From: Flavobacterium sp. PMTSA4
GTDB lineage: Bacteria > Bacteroidota > Bacteroidia > Flavobacteriales > Flavobacteriaceae
NCBI RefSeq assembly: GCF_032098525.1
Contig: NZ_CP134890.1
Span: 1,736,001-1,800,000, forward strand
DNA: 64,000 bases
Reading direction: 5' to 3'
Part shown: positions 1 to 7,406 of the stretch, piece after piece
Layout of the letters: each line of letters opens with the position of its first letter
Numbering within the stretch: position 1 is the stretch's first letter
Notes under the pieces: generated by a model
Seen by the model: only the letters and a program-made list of their open reading frames with translations
Told to the model about the DNA's origin: nothing
Database searches by the model: none
Position numbers and translations under genes: made by a program

Positions 1-576
1 TTTAAAAATAATACAACAACAATTGTCATTGGTAGTTCTTGGCCAAAAGACGAAAACTATTTGGTAAACTATATAAATAATTATGTCGGAAACACAAAAT
101 TTATATTTGCTCCTCACAATATTAAAACAGAACAAATCCAAGAATTAAAAAATTCAATTTCTAAAAAAACTATTCTGTTTTCTGAAAAAGAAAATCAAAA
201 ATTAGAAGATTTTCAAGTAATGATTGTCGACACAATCGGAATTTTGACAAAAATTTATTCCTATGCTGACATTGCTTATGTTGGTGGTGGATTTGGAACT
301 GCTGGTTTGCATAATATTTTAGAACCAGCAACATTTGGAACACCAATAGTTATTGGTCCAAATTATTCCAATTTTGCTGAAGCCATTGCTTTGGTAAATC
401 TTGGCGGCTGTATTTCTGTTACTAATCAAAAAGAACTCAATGATACTTTTGATTTATTACTCCAAAACGAAGATGAACGTTATGAAAAAGGACATATTTG
501 TTCCACTTTTGTGCAAATGAATAAAGGTGCAACTTCTATTATTTTAAATCATGTTCTTAACGAAACCTTAAATTGA
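1..576 (+). CDS. kdtA: 3-deoxy-D-manno-octulosonic acid transferase, C-terminal part
   Basis: The left window edge cuts this gene; 191 codons of the C-terminal half remain. The family (GT30, GT-B fold, inner membrane) transfers Kdo from CMP-Kdo to the lipid A precursor in LPS core synthesis. Visible marks are the IGSSWPKDE strand that opens the second Rossmann domain, a FAPHN segment, and the nucleotide-sugar site GGGFGTAGLHNILEPA with its conserved Glu, followed by PIVIGPNYSNF. The frame is open to the first base, so the true start lies outside. The next gene follows on the same strand after 52 bp. I am confident of the family. Confidence 0.93.
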   Translation, partial: FKNNTTTIVIGSSWPKDENYLVNYINNYVGNTKFIFAPHNIKTEQIQELKNSISKKTILFSEKENQKLEDFQVMIVDTIGILTKIYSYADIAYVGGGFGTAGLHNILEPATFGTPIVIGPNYSNFAEAIALVNLGGCISVTNQKELNDTFDLLLQNEDERYEKGHICSTFVQMNKGATSIILNHVLNETLN

Positions 577-628
577 TTTTCAAAAAAATCAAAAATTGTA
601 TCTTGCAACCTCAATAAAATTATAAAAA

Positions 629-2785
629 ATGAAATTTCTACGATTACTTATTTTATTCCTATTTATTCAATCTCATGCTCAACAAGGCGGAATGTGGATT
701 CCTTCTTTGCTAAAAGGAATGAATGAAACCGAGATGAAAAACCTTGGAATGAAAATCTCTGCTGAAGATATTTATTCCGTTAATAAATCAAGTTTAAAAG
801 ATGCTGTGCCACATTTTGACGGTGGTTGTACTGCCGAAATGATTTCAAATAAAGGACTTTTATTAACTAATCATCATTGTGGATTTGATAATATTCAAAG
901 TCATTCCACGGTTGAACACGATTATTTAACCGATGGTTTTTGGGCTTATAGTTTAGAGGAAGAATTACCAAATAAAGATTTGTTTGTTAGATTTATTGTT
1001 AGAATTGAAGATGTAACTACAAAGGTTTTAGAAGGTGTCGCTTCTTTATCAAATGAAAGTGATAAACAGAGAAAAATTCAGGAAAACATTAGCAATTTAA
1101 CCAATTCTTCTCCGAAAGAATCGTGGCAAGAAAACAGTATTAAAACTTTTTATGACGGAAATCAATACATATTATTTGTAACCGAAACGTTTAAAGATGT
1201 TCGTTTGGTTGGTGCGCCGCCAAGTTCTATTGGAAAATTTGGTTCAGATACCGACAACTGGGTTTGGCCAAGACATACAGGAGATTTTTCGCTATTCAGA
1301 GTTTATGCTGATAAAAACAATAAACCTGCTGAATATTCTAAAGACAATGTTCCATACGTTCCGAAACACTTTTTCCCTATTTCTCTAGAAAGTTTAAAAG
1401 AAAATGACTTCACAATGGTTATGGGTTATCCTGGAAGAACGCAGGAATATTTACCATCATTTGCGGTTGAACAAATTGTAAACACTTTAAATCCTGCAAA
1501 AATTGAAGTTCGAGATGCTGCCTTGAAAGTGCAGGACGGATTTATGCGAAAAGATAAAGCCATCAAAATTCAATATGCTTCAAAATATGCTAGTGTAGCT
1601 AATTATTGGAAAAAATGGATTGGCGAAACCAAAGGTTTAAAAAAATCGAATGCTATTGCCATAAAACAAAAATTTGAAAAAGAGTTTCAAGAAAAAGTTG
1701 CTAAAGCTGGAAAACAAGCTGAGTATGGAAATTTATTGAGCGAATTTGAAAAGAATTACTCAGATATAAATGATTATGCTTTAGCTAGAGATTTGTTCAG
1801 CGAAGTAGCTTTAAGAAATACAGAATTGCTTTCAGTTGGTTATAAATTATATCAATTGGAGCAAATTTTAAACACCAAAGGAGAACAATCTTTTAATGAT
1901 AGACGTAATAATTTAGTAAATGGTTTAGGCGATTTCTATAAAGATTTTAATTCAAATGTTGATGAAAAAGTCTTTGAACAATTAATTACTATCTATTCAA
2001 AATTATATCCGAGTCAATTTTTACCAGAAAATTTAAAAAATATTGATGCTGAAAAACTTTCAAAAGAAGTTTATTCAAATTCTAAATTCGTAAGTTATGA
2101 TAAAATTAAAGAGTTGCTTACTGGCGATTCTAAAACAGTAATTGCTAACATGAATAACGATAAAGGATACCAAATCATCAAAGCAATAGCCGATTCATAT
2201 TTCAATCAAATCGCTCCAAAATATGATGAAATTAACTTAAAAAATACAGCATTACAACGCACATATATGAAAGCAATATTGGAATTAAGCCCAAAATCGG
2301 CAAGAATATTTCCTGATGCAAACAGTACTTTGCGCGTAACTTATGGGAAAATTAAAGGCTACAAGCCTAGCGATGCTGTATATTATGAACCATTTACAAG
2401 CCTTGATGGTGTAATGGAAAAATATATTCCAGGAGATTATGAATTTGATGTTCCACAAAAGTTAATTACACTTTACAACAATAAAGATTATGGTAATTAT
2501 GGTGTAAATGGTAAAATGCCTGTCTGCTTTATAGCAACAAATCATACTACTGGAGGAAACTCTGGAAGTCCAGCTTTAGACAAAAATGGTAACCTAATTG
2601 GGCTAAATTTTGATAGAGTTTGGGAAGGAACTATGAGTGATATTTATTATAGTCCTGATATCTGTAGAAACATTATGGTAGATGTTAGATATATACTTTT
2701 CATCATTGATAAATATGCAAACGCAAAAAATATTATTAATGAATTGAAAATCAATTATCCAACAAAAAAGAAAACAAAAAAATAA
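629..2785 (+). CDS. S46 family dipeptidyl-peptidase, DPP11-like
   Basis: Secreted serine exopeptidase of 718 aa, the usual S46 length, that removes N-terminal dipeptides from oligopeptides in the periplasm. A signal peptide covers residues 1-17 (cleavage after HAQ). The catalytic His lies in TNHHCGF (about residue 83) and the nucleophile in GGNSGSP near the C-terminus. The residue 18 positions after that Ser is Arg (GLNFDRVWEG). In Porphyromonas enzymes this position is Arg in Asp/Glu-specific DPP11 and Gly in DPP7, so I infer acidic P1 specificity. The gene follows kdtA with no strong terminator between. The family is certain; the specificity is inferred from one residue. Confidence 0.93.
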   Translation: MKFLRLLILFLFIQSHAQQGGMWIPSLLKGMNETEMKNLGMKISAEDIYSVNKSSLKDAVPHFDGGCTAEMISNKGLLLTNHHCGFDNIQSHSTVEHDYLTDGFWAYSLEEELPNKDLFVRFIVRIEDVTTKVLEGVASLSNESDKQRKIQENISNLTNSSPKESWQENSIKTFYDGNQYILFVTETFKDVRLVGAPPSSIGKFGSDTDNWVWPRHTGDFSLFRVYADKNNKPAEYSKDNVPYVPKHFFPISLESLKENDFTMVMGYPGRTQEYLPSFAVEQIVNTLNPAKIEVRDAALKVQDGFMRKDKAIKIQYASKYASVANYWKKWIGETKGLKKSNAIAIKQKFEKEFQEKVAKAGKQAEYGNLLSEFEKNYSDINDYALARDLFSEVALRNTELLSVGYKLYQLEQILNTKGEQSFNDRRNNLVNGLGDFYKDFNSNVDEKVFEQLITIYSKLYPSQFLPENLKNIDAEKLSKEVYSNSKFVSYDKIKELLTGDSKTVIANMNNDKGYQIIKAIADSYFNQIAPKYDEINLKNTALQRTYMKAILELSPKSARIFPDANSTLRVTYGKIKGYKPSDAVYYEPFTSLDGVMEKYIPGDYEFDVPQKLITLYNNKDYGNYGVNGKMPVCFIATNHTTGGNSGSPALDKNGNLIGLNFDRVWEGTMSDIYYSPDICRNIMVDVRYILFIIDKYANAKNIINELKINYPTKKKTKK

Positions 2786-2888
2786 ATTGGTTTTTTTGGC
2801 ACGATTATTGTAAATAAGTTTTGCGGAATTCAAAGTAATATTTTTTTAAAAAAAGTAGATATTTTATTTATTCGAATAAAAAAATTTA

Positions 2889-2896
2889 TATCTTTG
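2889..2896 (+). promoter_or_regulatory. Bacteroidota -7 promoter element (TATCTTTG)
   Basis: Exact match to TAnnTTTG, 37 bp upstream of the small lipoprotein start. No clear TTTG -33 box is seen at 19-21 bp. Confidence 0.55.
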
Positions 2897-2933
2897 CTCC
2901 GAATTAATAATTAACCTTTTATAATTAAGTAAG

Positions 2934-3143
2934 ATGAAAAAAGTATTTTTAAGTTTAGCTGTTATCGCTACATTAACTGTAGTATCTTGTAAACAAGCTG
3001 ATGCTAACGCTGAAGCTACTACTGATTCAGTTGCTACTGAAGTAGAAGCTGCTCCAGTTGTTGACTCTGCTGCTACAACAGTTGATTCTGCTGCTACTGA
3101 AGCTGCTGCTACTGAAGCTGCTCCAGCTGAAGCTGCTCACTAA
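2934..3143 (+). CDS. small Ala/Thr/Glu-rich lipoprotein
   Basis: 69-aa protein with a lipoprotein signal (lipobox VVSC, Cys19). The mature part is almost only Ala, Glu, Thr, Val, Asp and Ser, with repeats such as VDSAAT and ATEAA. It is acidic, of low complexity and probably unstructured on the inner or outer membrane surface. It has its own promoter (TATCTTTG) and is closed by a strong hairpin terminator, so it is likely an abundant monocistronic transcript. Function unknown; proteins like this are common in Flavobacteriia. Confidence 0.8.
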   Translation: MKKVFLSLAVIATLTVVSCKQADANAEATTDSVATEVEAAPVVDSAATTVDSAATEAAATEAAPAEAAH

Positions 3144-3170
3144 GAAACAGTTAGAAACTAACGTTTTAAA

Positions 3171-3203
3171 GAAACCATCCGCTTCGCGTGATGGTTTTTT
3201 TAT
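3171..3203 (+). terminator. rho-independent terminator after small lipoprotein
   Basis: Stem AAACCATC / GATGGTTT around a short loop, followed by a long T run. Confidence 0.85.
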
Positions 3204-3241
3204 TTTTATTAAAGTTCAAAGTTCACGAATTGCATAAACAA

Positions 3242-3272
3242 AAAAAGCTCCAAACATAGTTTGAAGCTTTTT
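3242..3272 (-). terminator. hairpin terminator next to the left att repeat
   Basis: Near-perfect hairpin (AAAAAGCT-c-CAAAC / GTTTG-a-AGCTTTTT) with an A tract on one side and a T tract on the other. It abuts the tRNA-Leu fragment. Before integration it would have been the terminator just downstream of the leftward tRNA-Leu gene; integration now separates it from that gene by 29.5 kb. Confidence 0.65.
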
Positions 3273-3328
3273 GTACTCAAGGCGGGACTTGAACCCGCAC
3301 GGGCATTACTACCCACTGGATTTTAAGT
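3273..3328 (-). repeat. left att repeat: 3' fragment of tRNA-Leu
   Basis: 56 bp identical to 32796-32851, covering the anticodon loop to the 3' end of tRNA-Leu(UAA). Identity ends at 3329 (t against c). This is the displaced original 3' end of the host tRNA and marks the left boundary of the element. Confidence 0.95.
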
Positions 3329-3437
3329 TCAATAAATCCACTTTTAAAGACTTTTTAAATTTTTAATTTACTGAAATTCAACCCTTTAATTTTCAAGATT
3401 TACAGGAACTTTTTCGTTTATAGGTACGATTTTATGT

Positions 3438-3923
3438 TTAATTTATTGTTGTTGTTTCATCTATAAAAGCCTCAAAAACAGCACCTTTTTCATACTTTGC
3501 GTTTTTTCCTTTTATGAATAAAGCTAACGGCGTTAAGACTACTGACGTTGCAGCTACTACTCCACCGCTTCCGTTTAGGTTTTTAGTAACTTCATTACGC
3601 AGCTTAATTACTTTACCGTTTTCTAAATAAAGAAACTCGATTTTAAAAGATAACTTTCCTTTTTTTCCAAGTCCTTTGCTTTTTGCAGCTTCAGTAACCG
3701 TGCCGATTGCTTTTAGTCCTTTTTTCAAAACTACATAGTTTCCTATGATCAGATCTTCGGTTGTGGTAAAATCTATTTTATCTCCTGCATTAAGATACTT
3801 GCCGTTAATTTCTTTGTCTAAAGCAACTTTTATTATAGTTCCTTCTGGAATTGTAAAAGAGGATTCAGTTTGTGCATTTACTCCAATTGCCAGGAATACA
3901 ATTGCTAAAAATAATTTTTTCAT
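3438..3923 (-). CDS. periplasmic beta-rich protein at the left end of the element
   Basis: 161 aa with a classic signal peptide (MKKLFLAIVFLAIGVNAQ) and a mature beta-rich domain that starts IPEGTIIKVALDKEINGK. This resembles the small barrel found in some exported Bacteroidota proteins. A hydrophobic or glycine-rich patch (about residues 125-145) follows. The gene is transcribed leftward with the repressor gene, 54 bp downstream of it, and is therefore likely expressed in the lysogen. A lysogenic-conversion or superinfection-exclusion role is plausible from position and export but is not shown by sequence. I do not recognise a named family. Confidence 0.75.
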   Translation of the reverse strand: MKKLFLAIVFLAIGVNAQTESSFTIPEGTIIKVALDKEINGKYLNAGDKIDFTTTEDLIIGNYVVLKKGLKAIGTVTEAAKSKGLGKKGKLSFKIEFLYLENGKVIKLRNEVTKNLNGSGGVVAATSVVLTPLALFIKGKNAKYEKGAVFEAFIDETTTIN

Positions 3924-3976
3924 GTTTGTAGAATTTTAGTTAATGTTTATCAAATTAACTACTATTCTTTCAATTT

Positions 3977-4369
3977 TTATGCCAATTCAATCACTTTTTT
4001 TTTTGAAAGTAATTTTTCTTCATATTCTTTTAATAATTTTTTTTGTGTATCTACCGTAGTTTCTAAAGATTCAACGTATTTTAAAGAAATCAATCCGTAA
4101 CCTTCTGGCGGTTCAAAAATAACATTGGAAGTGTCTTTTTGTTCATATTTTTCTTTTTCTAAATCTTTTTTTATAAAATCATCAATAGAAACATTATAAG
4201 TTTCACAAATCTTAATTATTGTTTTAATTGGCGGTGTTGATATTTCTCTAATATATTGAGAAATTACGCCTCTATTCAAATCAAAATAAGTTCCGAACTC
4301 ATCTTTTGAAACTTTAGCTTTTCTGACAAGAAAATCTATATTTTTCGAAATGTAAATTTTTTCACTCAT
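3977..4369 (-). CDS. XRE-family repressor (CI-like)
   Basis: 130-aa DNA-binding protein. Residues about 8-66 form a five-helix XRE fold with a helix-turn-helix around FGTYFDLNRGVISQYIRE. The C-terminal third (VESLETTVDTQKKLLKEYEEKL) is a predicted coiled coil for dimerisation. There is no LexA-like peptidase domain, so release from repression would need another signal or an antirepressor. It is divergent from the 68-aa HTH gene and the strong promoter at 4447-4479, the standard layout of a lysogeny switch. The tail reads KKKVIELA. Confidence 0.85.
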   Translation of the reverse strand: MSEKIYISKNIDFLVRKAKVSKDEFGTYFDLNRGVISQYIREISTPPIKTIIKICETYNVSIDDFIKKDLEKEKYEQKDTSNVIFEPPEGYGLISLKYVESLETTVDTQKKLLKEYEEKLLSKKKVIELA

Positions 4370-4446
4370 TTTGGTTAAGTTAATGCGTTGAAAATGAAGT
4401 AAATAGAAATTTGATGTAAAATTTAATTTGTTTTTATAGCATTTTA

Positions 4447-4479
4447 TTTGCGTTTGTGAAATTAAATAACATATCTTTG
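4447..4479 (+). promoter_or_regulatory. putative early rightward promoter (TTTG-N21-TATCTTTG)
   Basis: TTTG at 4447-4450 and TATCTTTG at 4472-4479, spaced by 21 bp, match the Bacteroidota -33/-7 consensus exactly. It lies in the gap between the repressor and the 68-aa HTH gene and is the best candidate for the repressor-controlled early promoter. Confidence 0.7.
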
Positions 4480-4510
4480 CTTTATAAATATAAAGAAAAA
4501 ATAATCGAAA

Positions 4511-4717
4511 ATGAATAAAGCTGATTTTCTAAAAGAGCAAAACAAGACTATTCGTTCACGTTATCAACAATTGAGAAAAGTAGATAAAAAAAATCGAACT
4601 GAAAGTTTAGAGGTTATTTCTAAAGAAACCGATCTCTCAACTTCAACAATTCAACAAATTTTGTACAATCCCAATTATAGAAGTGGCAAATCAGAAACCG
4701 TGCCAAAAGCAGTATAA
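4511..4717 (+). CDS. small HTH protein, Cro-like position
   Basis: 68-aa basic protein. The segment SLEVISKETDLSTSTIQQIL reads as a helix-turn-helix, so it probably binds DNA. It is the first gene after the early promoter and divergent from the repressor, the place of Cro in lambdoid phages. The call rests on position and one helix-turn-helix, with no family hit I can name. A stable hairpin (4724-4749) follows its stop. Confidence 0.6.
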   Translation: MNKADFLKEQNKTIRSRYQQLRKVDKKNRTESLEVISKETDLSTSTIQQILYNPNYRSGKSETVPKAV

Positions 4718-4723
4718 AAAAAA

Positions 4724-4749
4724 TCGGTTAGGCGACCAAGCCTAACCGA
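4724..4749. terminator. stable hairpin after the 68-aa gene
   Basis: Perfect 10-bp stem TCGGTTAGGC / GCCTAACCGA with a 6-nt loop. On the minus strand it is followed by a run of seven or more T, so it could stop leftward transcription toward the repressor. On the plus strand no T run follows, so rightward termination would be weak or conditional. Confidence 0.55.
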
Positions 4750-4783
4750 ACCATTAAAAAACCAATTACCGAAGTAACCAGTT

Positions 4784-4808
4784 CATGTAGTATTACCAGT
4801 ACTACATG
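4784..4808. promoter_or_regulatory. inverted repeat over the start codon of the 81-aa gene
   Basis: Perfect 9-bp inverted repeat CATGTAGTA-N7-TACTACATG. The right arm contains the ATG at 4806. It could be an operator for a dimeric repressor or an mRNA hairpin that hides the start codon. Confidence 0.5.
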
Positions 4809-5051
4809 ACAAATATAAGAAATTATATGTTGTCAACTCAAACAAATATTGCACTTCAATTAGTTCACACGCTTTCTGCCGATGAACTAGCAGCTTTTGA
4901 AAAAGAGTTTTCAAAACTTACTTCGCAAAAGGCACAAACCGTGCCAAAAGTTACCAAAAAGAATAACCCGAACGATGTTAATGTATTAGCAAATAAACTA
5001 ATACTTAGACATCGTGCAAAAAATATCCGAAGCAAGAGCAATCTTGTATAA
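4806..5051 (+). CDS. small protein of unknown function
   Basis: 81 aa. A helical N-terminal half (TLSADELAAFEKEFSKLTSQ) is followed by a basic tail (LILRHRAKNIRSKSNLV), suggesting a small nucleic-acid-associated protein. The start is uncertain: ATG 4806 lies inside a perfect inverted repeat, and ATG 4827 (Met8, MLSTQ) is a free alternative. A 15-bp stretch (AAACCGTGCCAAAAG, coding for TVPK) is shared with the end of the preceding 68-aa gene. Confidence 0.6.
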   Translation: MTNIRNYMLSTQTNIALQLVHTLSADELAAFEKEFSKLTSQKAQTVPKVTKKNNPNDVNVLANKLILRHRAKNIRSKSNLV

Positions 5052-5222
5052 AAGGCTTGACGGTTTGGCTCAAAGTAGGCTTGAGCCTTTCCCGATAGCA
5101 TTACGTTCTTACTGATTTATAGCCGTGCAAAGGCAATACGTTCTTACCCAATTCGACAATTTTCATATAAAATTTGTTAAAAGCTTTATTGAAAAAGTCC
5201 TTTGCAACGGCTATTTTTTTTA
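5052..5222 (+). ncRNA. candidate structured RNA in a 190-bp non-coding gap
   Basis: Two nested features in a gap without a gene. GGCTCAA-N7-TTGAGCC at 5067-5087 is a perfect 7-bp hairpin. ATAGCCGTgCAAAGG at 5119-5133 pairs with CCTTTGCAaCGGCTAT at 5199-5214, enclosing about 65 nt and followed by a T run. The 11-mer TACGTTCTTAC occurs twice (5102 and 5137). The layout fits a small RNA or a 5' leader with an intrinsic terminator in front of the early operon. Confidence 0.4.
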
Positions 5223-5240
5223 ACCTAAAAAGTAAAAATT

Positions 5241-5519
5241 ATGCACATTAACCAGTCTAAAATTAAAGATTATAAAAGAGGCAACTCTTTTGAAATGCTG
5301 TTATTCAAGCTAAAACTTTGTTTCAATATTTTAACTTCAAAAAAAGTTATGCTAGTAACCAATTTTATTGATGAAGAAGGAGAAATAGAGCCGAAATATG
5401 ACTTAAATACAGTTAACTTAAAAAATGATGAAGTAGCCTTAATTTCTTCTATATGCTACTCAAACGCTATTTATAATTTTCAAGTTGATCAAGCAATTAC
5501 AGAATTAATAGCGGACTAA
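5241..5519 (+). CDS. hypothetical early protein
   Basis: 92 aa of mixed alpha/beta composition with a hydrophobic stretch (LLFKLKLCFNIL) but no convincing membrane segment. It is the first gene after the structured non-coding region. Its stop overlaps the next start by one base (TAATG), which indicates translational coupling. No family recognised. Confidence 0.6.
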   Translation: MHINQSKIKDYKRGNSFEMLLFKLKLCFNILTSKKVMLVTNFIDEEGEIEPKYDLNTVNLKNDEVALISSICYSNAIYNFQVDQAITELIAD

Positions 5520-5770
5520 TGGACCAAATAGAAGTTTTATATAACGAATTATGCAGTTCTGATCCTTTTTTAAGAGCGCATCATTACCACAATTTAGACG
5601 AAGCCACAAAAGAGAAATTAAATCTTTTTTCGAGCATTAAGGTTTTAGAAAGAAACTTTGAGTTTTACTCTAAAAATTCGACAAAAATTTTTGAAACGGA
5701 GTTAAAAACCGTTTACAAAAACAAGATCAAAAGCTACAAAGAAAAACTTCAACAATTAACCGCAGCATGA
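5519..5770 (+). CDS. hypothetical early protein
   Basis: 83 aa, charged and predicted mostly helical, with a Lys-rich C-terminus (KNKIKSYKEKLQQL). It overlaps the preceding stop by one base and the next start by four (ATGA), so it belongs to a coupled operon. No family recognised. Confidence 0.6.
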   Translation: MDQIEVLYNELCSSDPFLRAHHYHNLDEATKEKLNLFSSIKVLERNFEFYSKNSTKIFETELKTVYKNKIKSYKEKLQQLTAA

Positions 5771-6075
5771 AAACAATAATTCTATTTTTATTTGCATTTT
5801 CAACGTATGCACAAACGTATAATGTTACGTTAATTGAGCAGCGCACTAACGAAAAATGGTTAGTAGTTCCTGGCGCAGCTTCAGTAAAAATCACAGAGGA
5901 TAAAATCACGATAAATAACGTTACCTACAACGTTGTTAAGGTTACACCAATGCCCGACAAATCATTTATTTACGATTGTTCTACCAGTTCCAACAAATGC
6001 CACTTTCTACTCGTTAACGGCTTGTTGTTTCAGTACATCGACAAACTTCATTTTTTGTACCACTTAAAAAAATAA
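5767..6075 (+). CDS. exported early protein of unknown function
   Basis: 102 aa. Residues 1-16 form a signal peptide (ILFLFAFSTYAQ, cleavage after YAQ). The mature part is beta-rich and has two Cys (DCSTSSNKC) that could form a disulfide in the periplasm. An exported protein in the early operon is unusual; superinfection exclusion or envelope modification is possible. The ATGA overlap with the previous gene supports the start. Confidence 0.65.
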   Translation: MKTIILFLFAFSTYAQTYNVTLIEQRTNEKWLVVPGAASVKITEDKITINNVTYNVVKVTPMPDKSFIYDCSTSSNKCHFLLVNGLLFQYIDKLHFLYHLKK

Positions 6076-6079
6076 CGTT

Positions 6080-6574
6080 ATGAATTTAGACAAGTTAGGC
6101 AGCGTTACCGTTGATCAGTTCATGGACCAATTATTAGATCCAATTTTAGATTTAATTGAACTTGATGAAAAAAAGTTTTATTACACAGTAGCAAAACTCT
6201 ACGAAAAACCGCAAGACGATTATTTAATACACGGCTCAAAATATACGTTGGAAACGTTGGCAAAATACGGCACTCGAATTAGCCTTTTACCAGTTCAACT
6301 ACAAGCCGACTTTTCAGATCGTTTCACACAACAAAACTTTGACAAATTTACGTCGAAAAATATAAGTGAATTTGAATTTTGCCGATACGACTACTACAAC
6401 GCTACAACTATTGGAAACCTGGCTTATATTTTTCTCAATACCAAAGACGTTTTAGTACGCAATAAGGTTGAAACTTTTTTACGCAAAATGATACGTTACC
6501 AGATTGAATTGTCTGGATTGATAGGCTTTTTTAAAACCTCACGCACAACGTTTGTTAGATCTAAATTGAGTTAG
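6080..6574 (+). CDS. hypothetical early protein
   Basis: 164 aa, predicted helical with many aromatic residues (FEFCRYDYYNATT). No membrane segment and no recognised motif. It lies 4 bp after the previous gene and 2 bp before the next. It uses AACGTT-type words frequently, like the other core early genes and unlike host genes. Confidence 0.6.
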   Translation: MNLDKLGSVTVDQFMDQLLDPILDLIELDEKKFYYTVAKLYEKPQDDYLIHGSKYTLETLAKYGTRISLLPVQLQADFSDRFTQQNFDKFTSKNISEFEFCRYDYYNATTIGNLAYIFLNTKDVLVRNKVETFLRKMIRYQIELSGLIGFFKTSRTTFVRSKLS

Positions 6575-6576
6575 TT

Positions 6577-6840
6577 ATGTATTTAATTCTTCCAAATAAG
6601 CTAAAAGTAACGCCAAGATTTATAGCAGTTGAAAACAACTACTTGATTCTGGATAACGTGCAATACCAATTTAAAGACGTTGGACTAGCCGAAGAAATTT
6701 ATAATACCATAATGTATGGTTTGGACCAGAAAGCAACGTTTATAGACATGAAAACCGAGTTTGACGCTAAAAACCTTATTTCAATAACCGCATTTACAAA
6801 AGAAGTTTCAAACATCAAAAAAAGCGTTTTAACTAACTAA
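6577..6840 (+). CDS. hypothetical early protein
   Basis: 87 aa with a beta-rich N-terminus (MYLILPNKLKVTPRFIAVEN) and a helical C-terminus. No motif recognised. It is tightly packed in the early operon. Confidence 0.58.
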   Translation: MYLILPNKLKVTPRFIAVENNYLILDNVQYQFKDVGLAEEIYNTIMYGLDQKATFIDMKTEFDAKNLISITAFTKEVSNIKKSVLTN

Positions 6841-6850
6841 ATCCTAAGAT

Positions 6851-7354
6851 ATGATTACACTTGAAAAAATTAAAGACGATTACGCAAAAGAAAATAACTA
6901 TAAATCCTGGAATGAATTTATAGAATATTGTTGTTCAAGCAACTTGCCGCACTTAATCGCTAAAGCAGAAGAAGAAATAAGCAGCAAACTACCGTTAAGC
7001 AACAAAAAAGTTGATATTATCAACGGTTTAGTTCAAAGAGAATTAGATTTTGCACAAGCAAAGTTTCCAAAATTTGCATCGGCTCACGAAGGTTATGCAG
7101 TACTTCTCGAAGAAATTCAAGAAATGGACGAGGAAATGGACATTATCAGAGTTATTAATGATGTTTTTTGGAAAAAAGTAAAAACCAACTCCGATCCAAG
7201 CGACACATTACACCAAATGAAACTAAACGTTTTAAACCTTATCAAAGAAGCTATTCAAGTTGCAGCAATGATAAAGCGTTTTGAAAACGATGTTTTGAAT
7301 ATGCAGCACAAAAAACTCATTTGTAATGAACTGGCAAAAGACGAAGAAAAATAG
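6851..7354 (+). CDS. MazG-like NTP pyrophosphohydrolase-related protein
   Basis: 167 aa. After a helical N-terminus, the segment FASAHEGYAVLLEEIQEMDEE (residues about 76-96) and the later KEAIQVAAMIKRFENDV resemble the all-alpha NTP pyrophosphatase (MazG-like) proteins common in phages, in which Glu/Asp pairs on two helices bind Mg. Such enzymes hydrolyse dNTPs or (p)ppGpp-type nucleotides; the substrate here is unknown. It sits in the early operon, consistent with a role in nucleotide pools during replication. Family call from motif memory only. Confidence 0.6.
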   Translation: MITLEKIKDDYAKENNYKSWNEFIEYCCSSNLPHLIAKAEEEISSKLPLSNKKVDIINGLVQRELDFAQAKFPKFASAHEGYAVLLEEIQEMDEEMDIIRVINDVFWKKVKTNSDPSDTLHQMKLNVLNLIKEAIQVAAMIKRFENDVLNMQHKKLICNELAKDEEK

Positions 7355-7406
7355 ATTTACCCCTTCGGTATAAAAGTAATATTTAAAATTTAAAAAAGCA
7401 AATAAA

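Noticed and set aside
3273..3328. a second tRNA gene
   Set aside because: Only the 3' half of tRNA-Leu is present; the sequence diverges from the anticodon stem on.
4865..5101. 78-aa minus-strand open frame
   Set aside because: It is antisense to the 81-aa gene and half covers the structured gap; no start signal and no motif.
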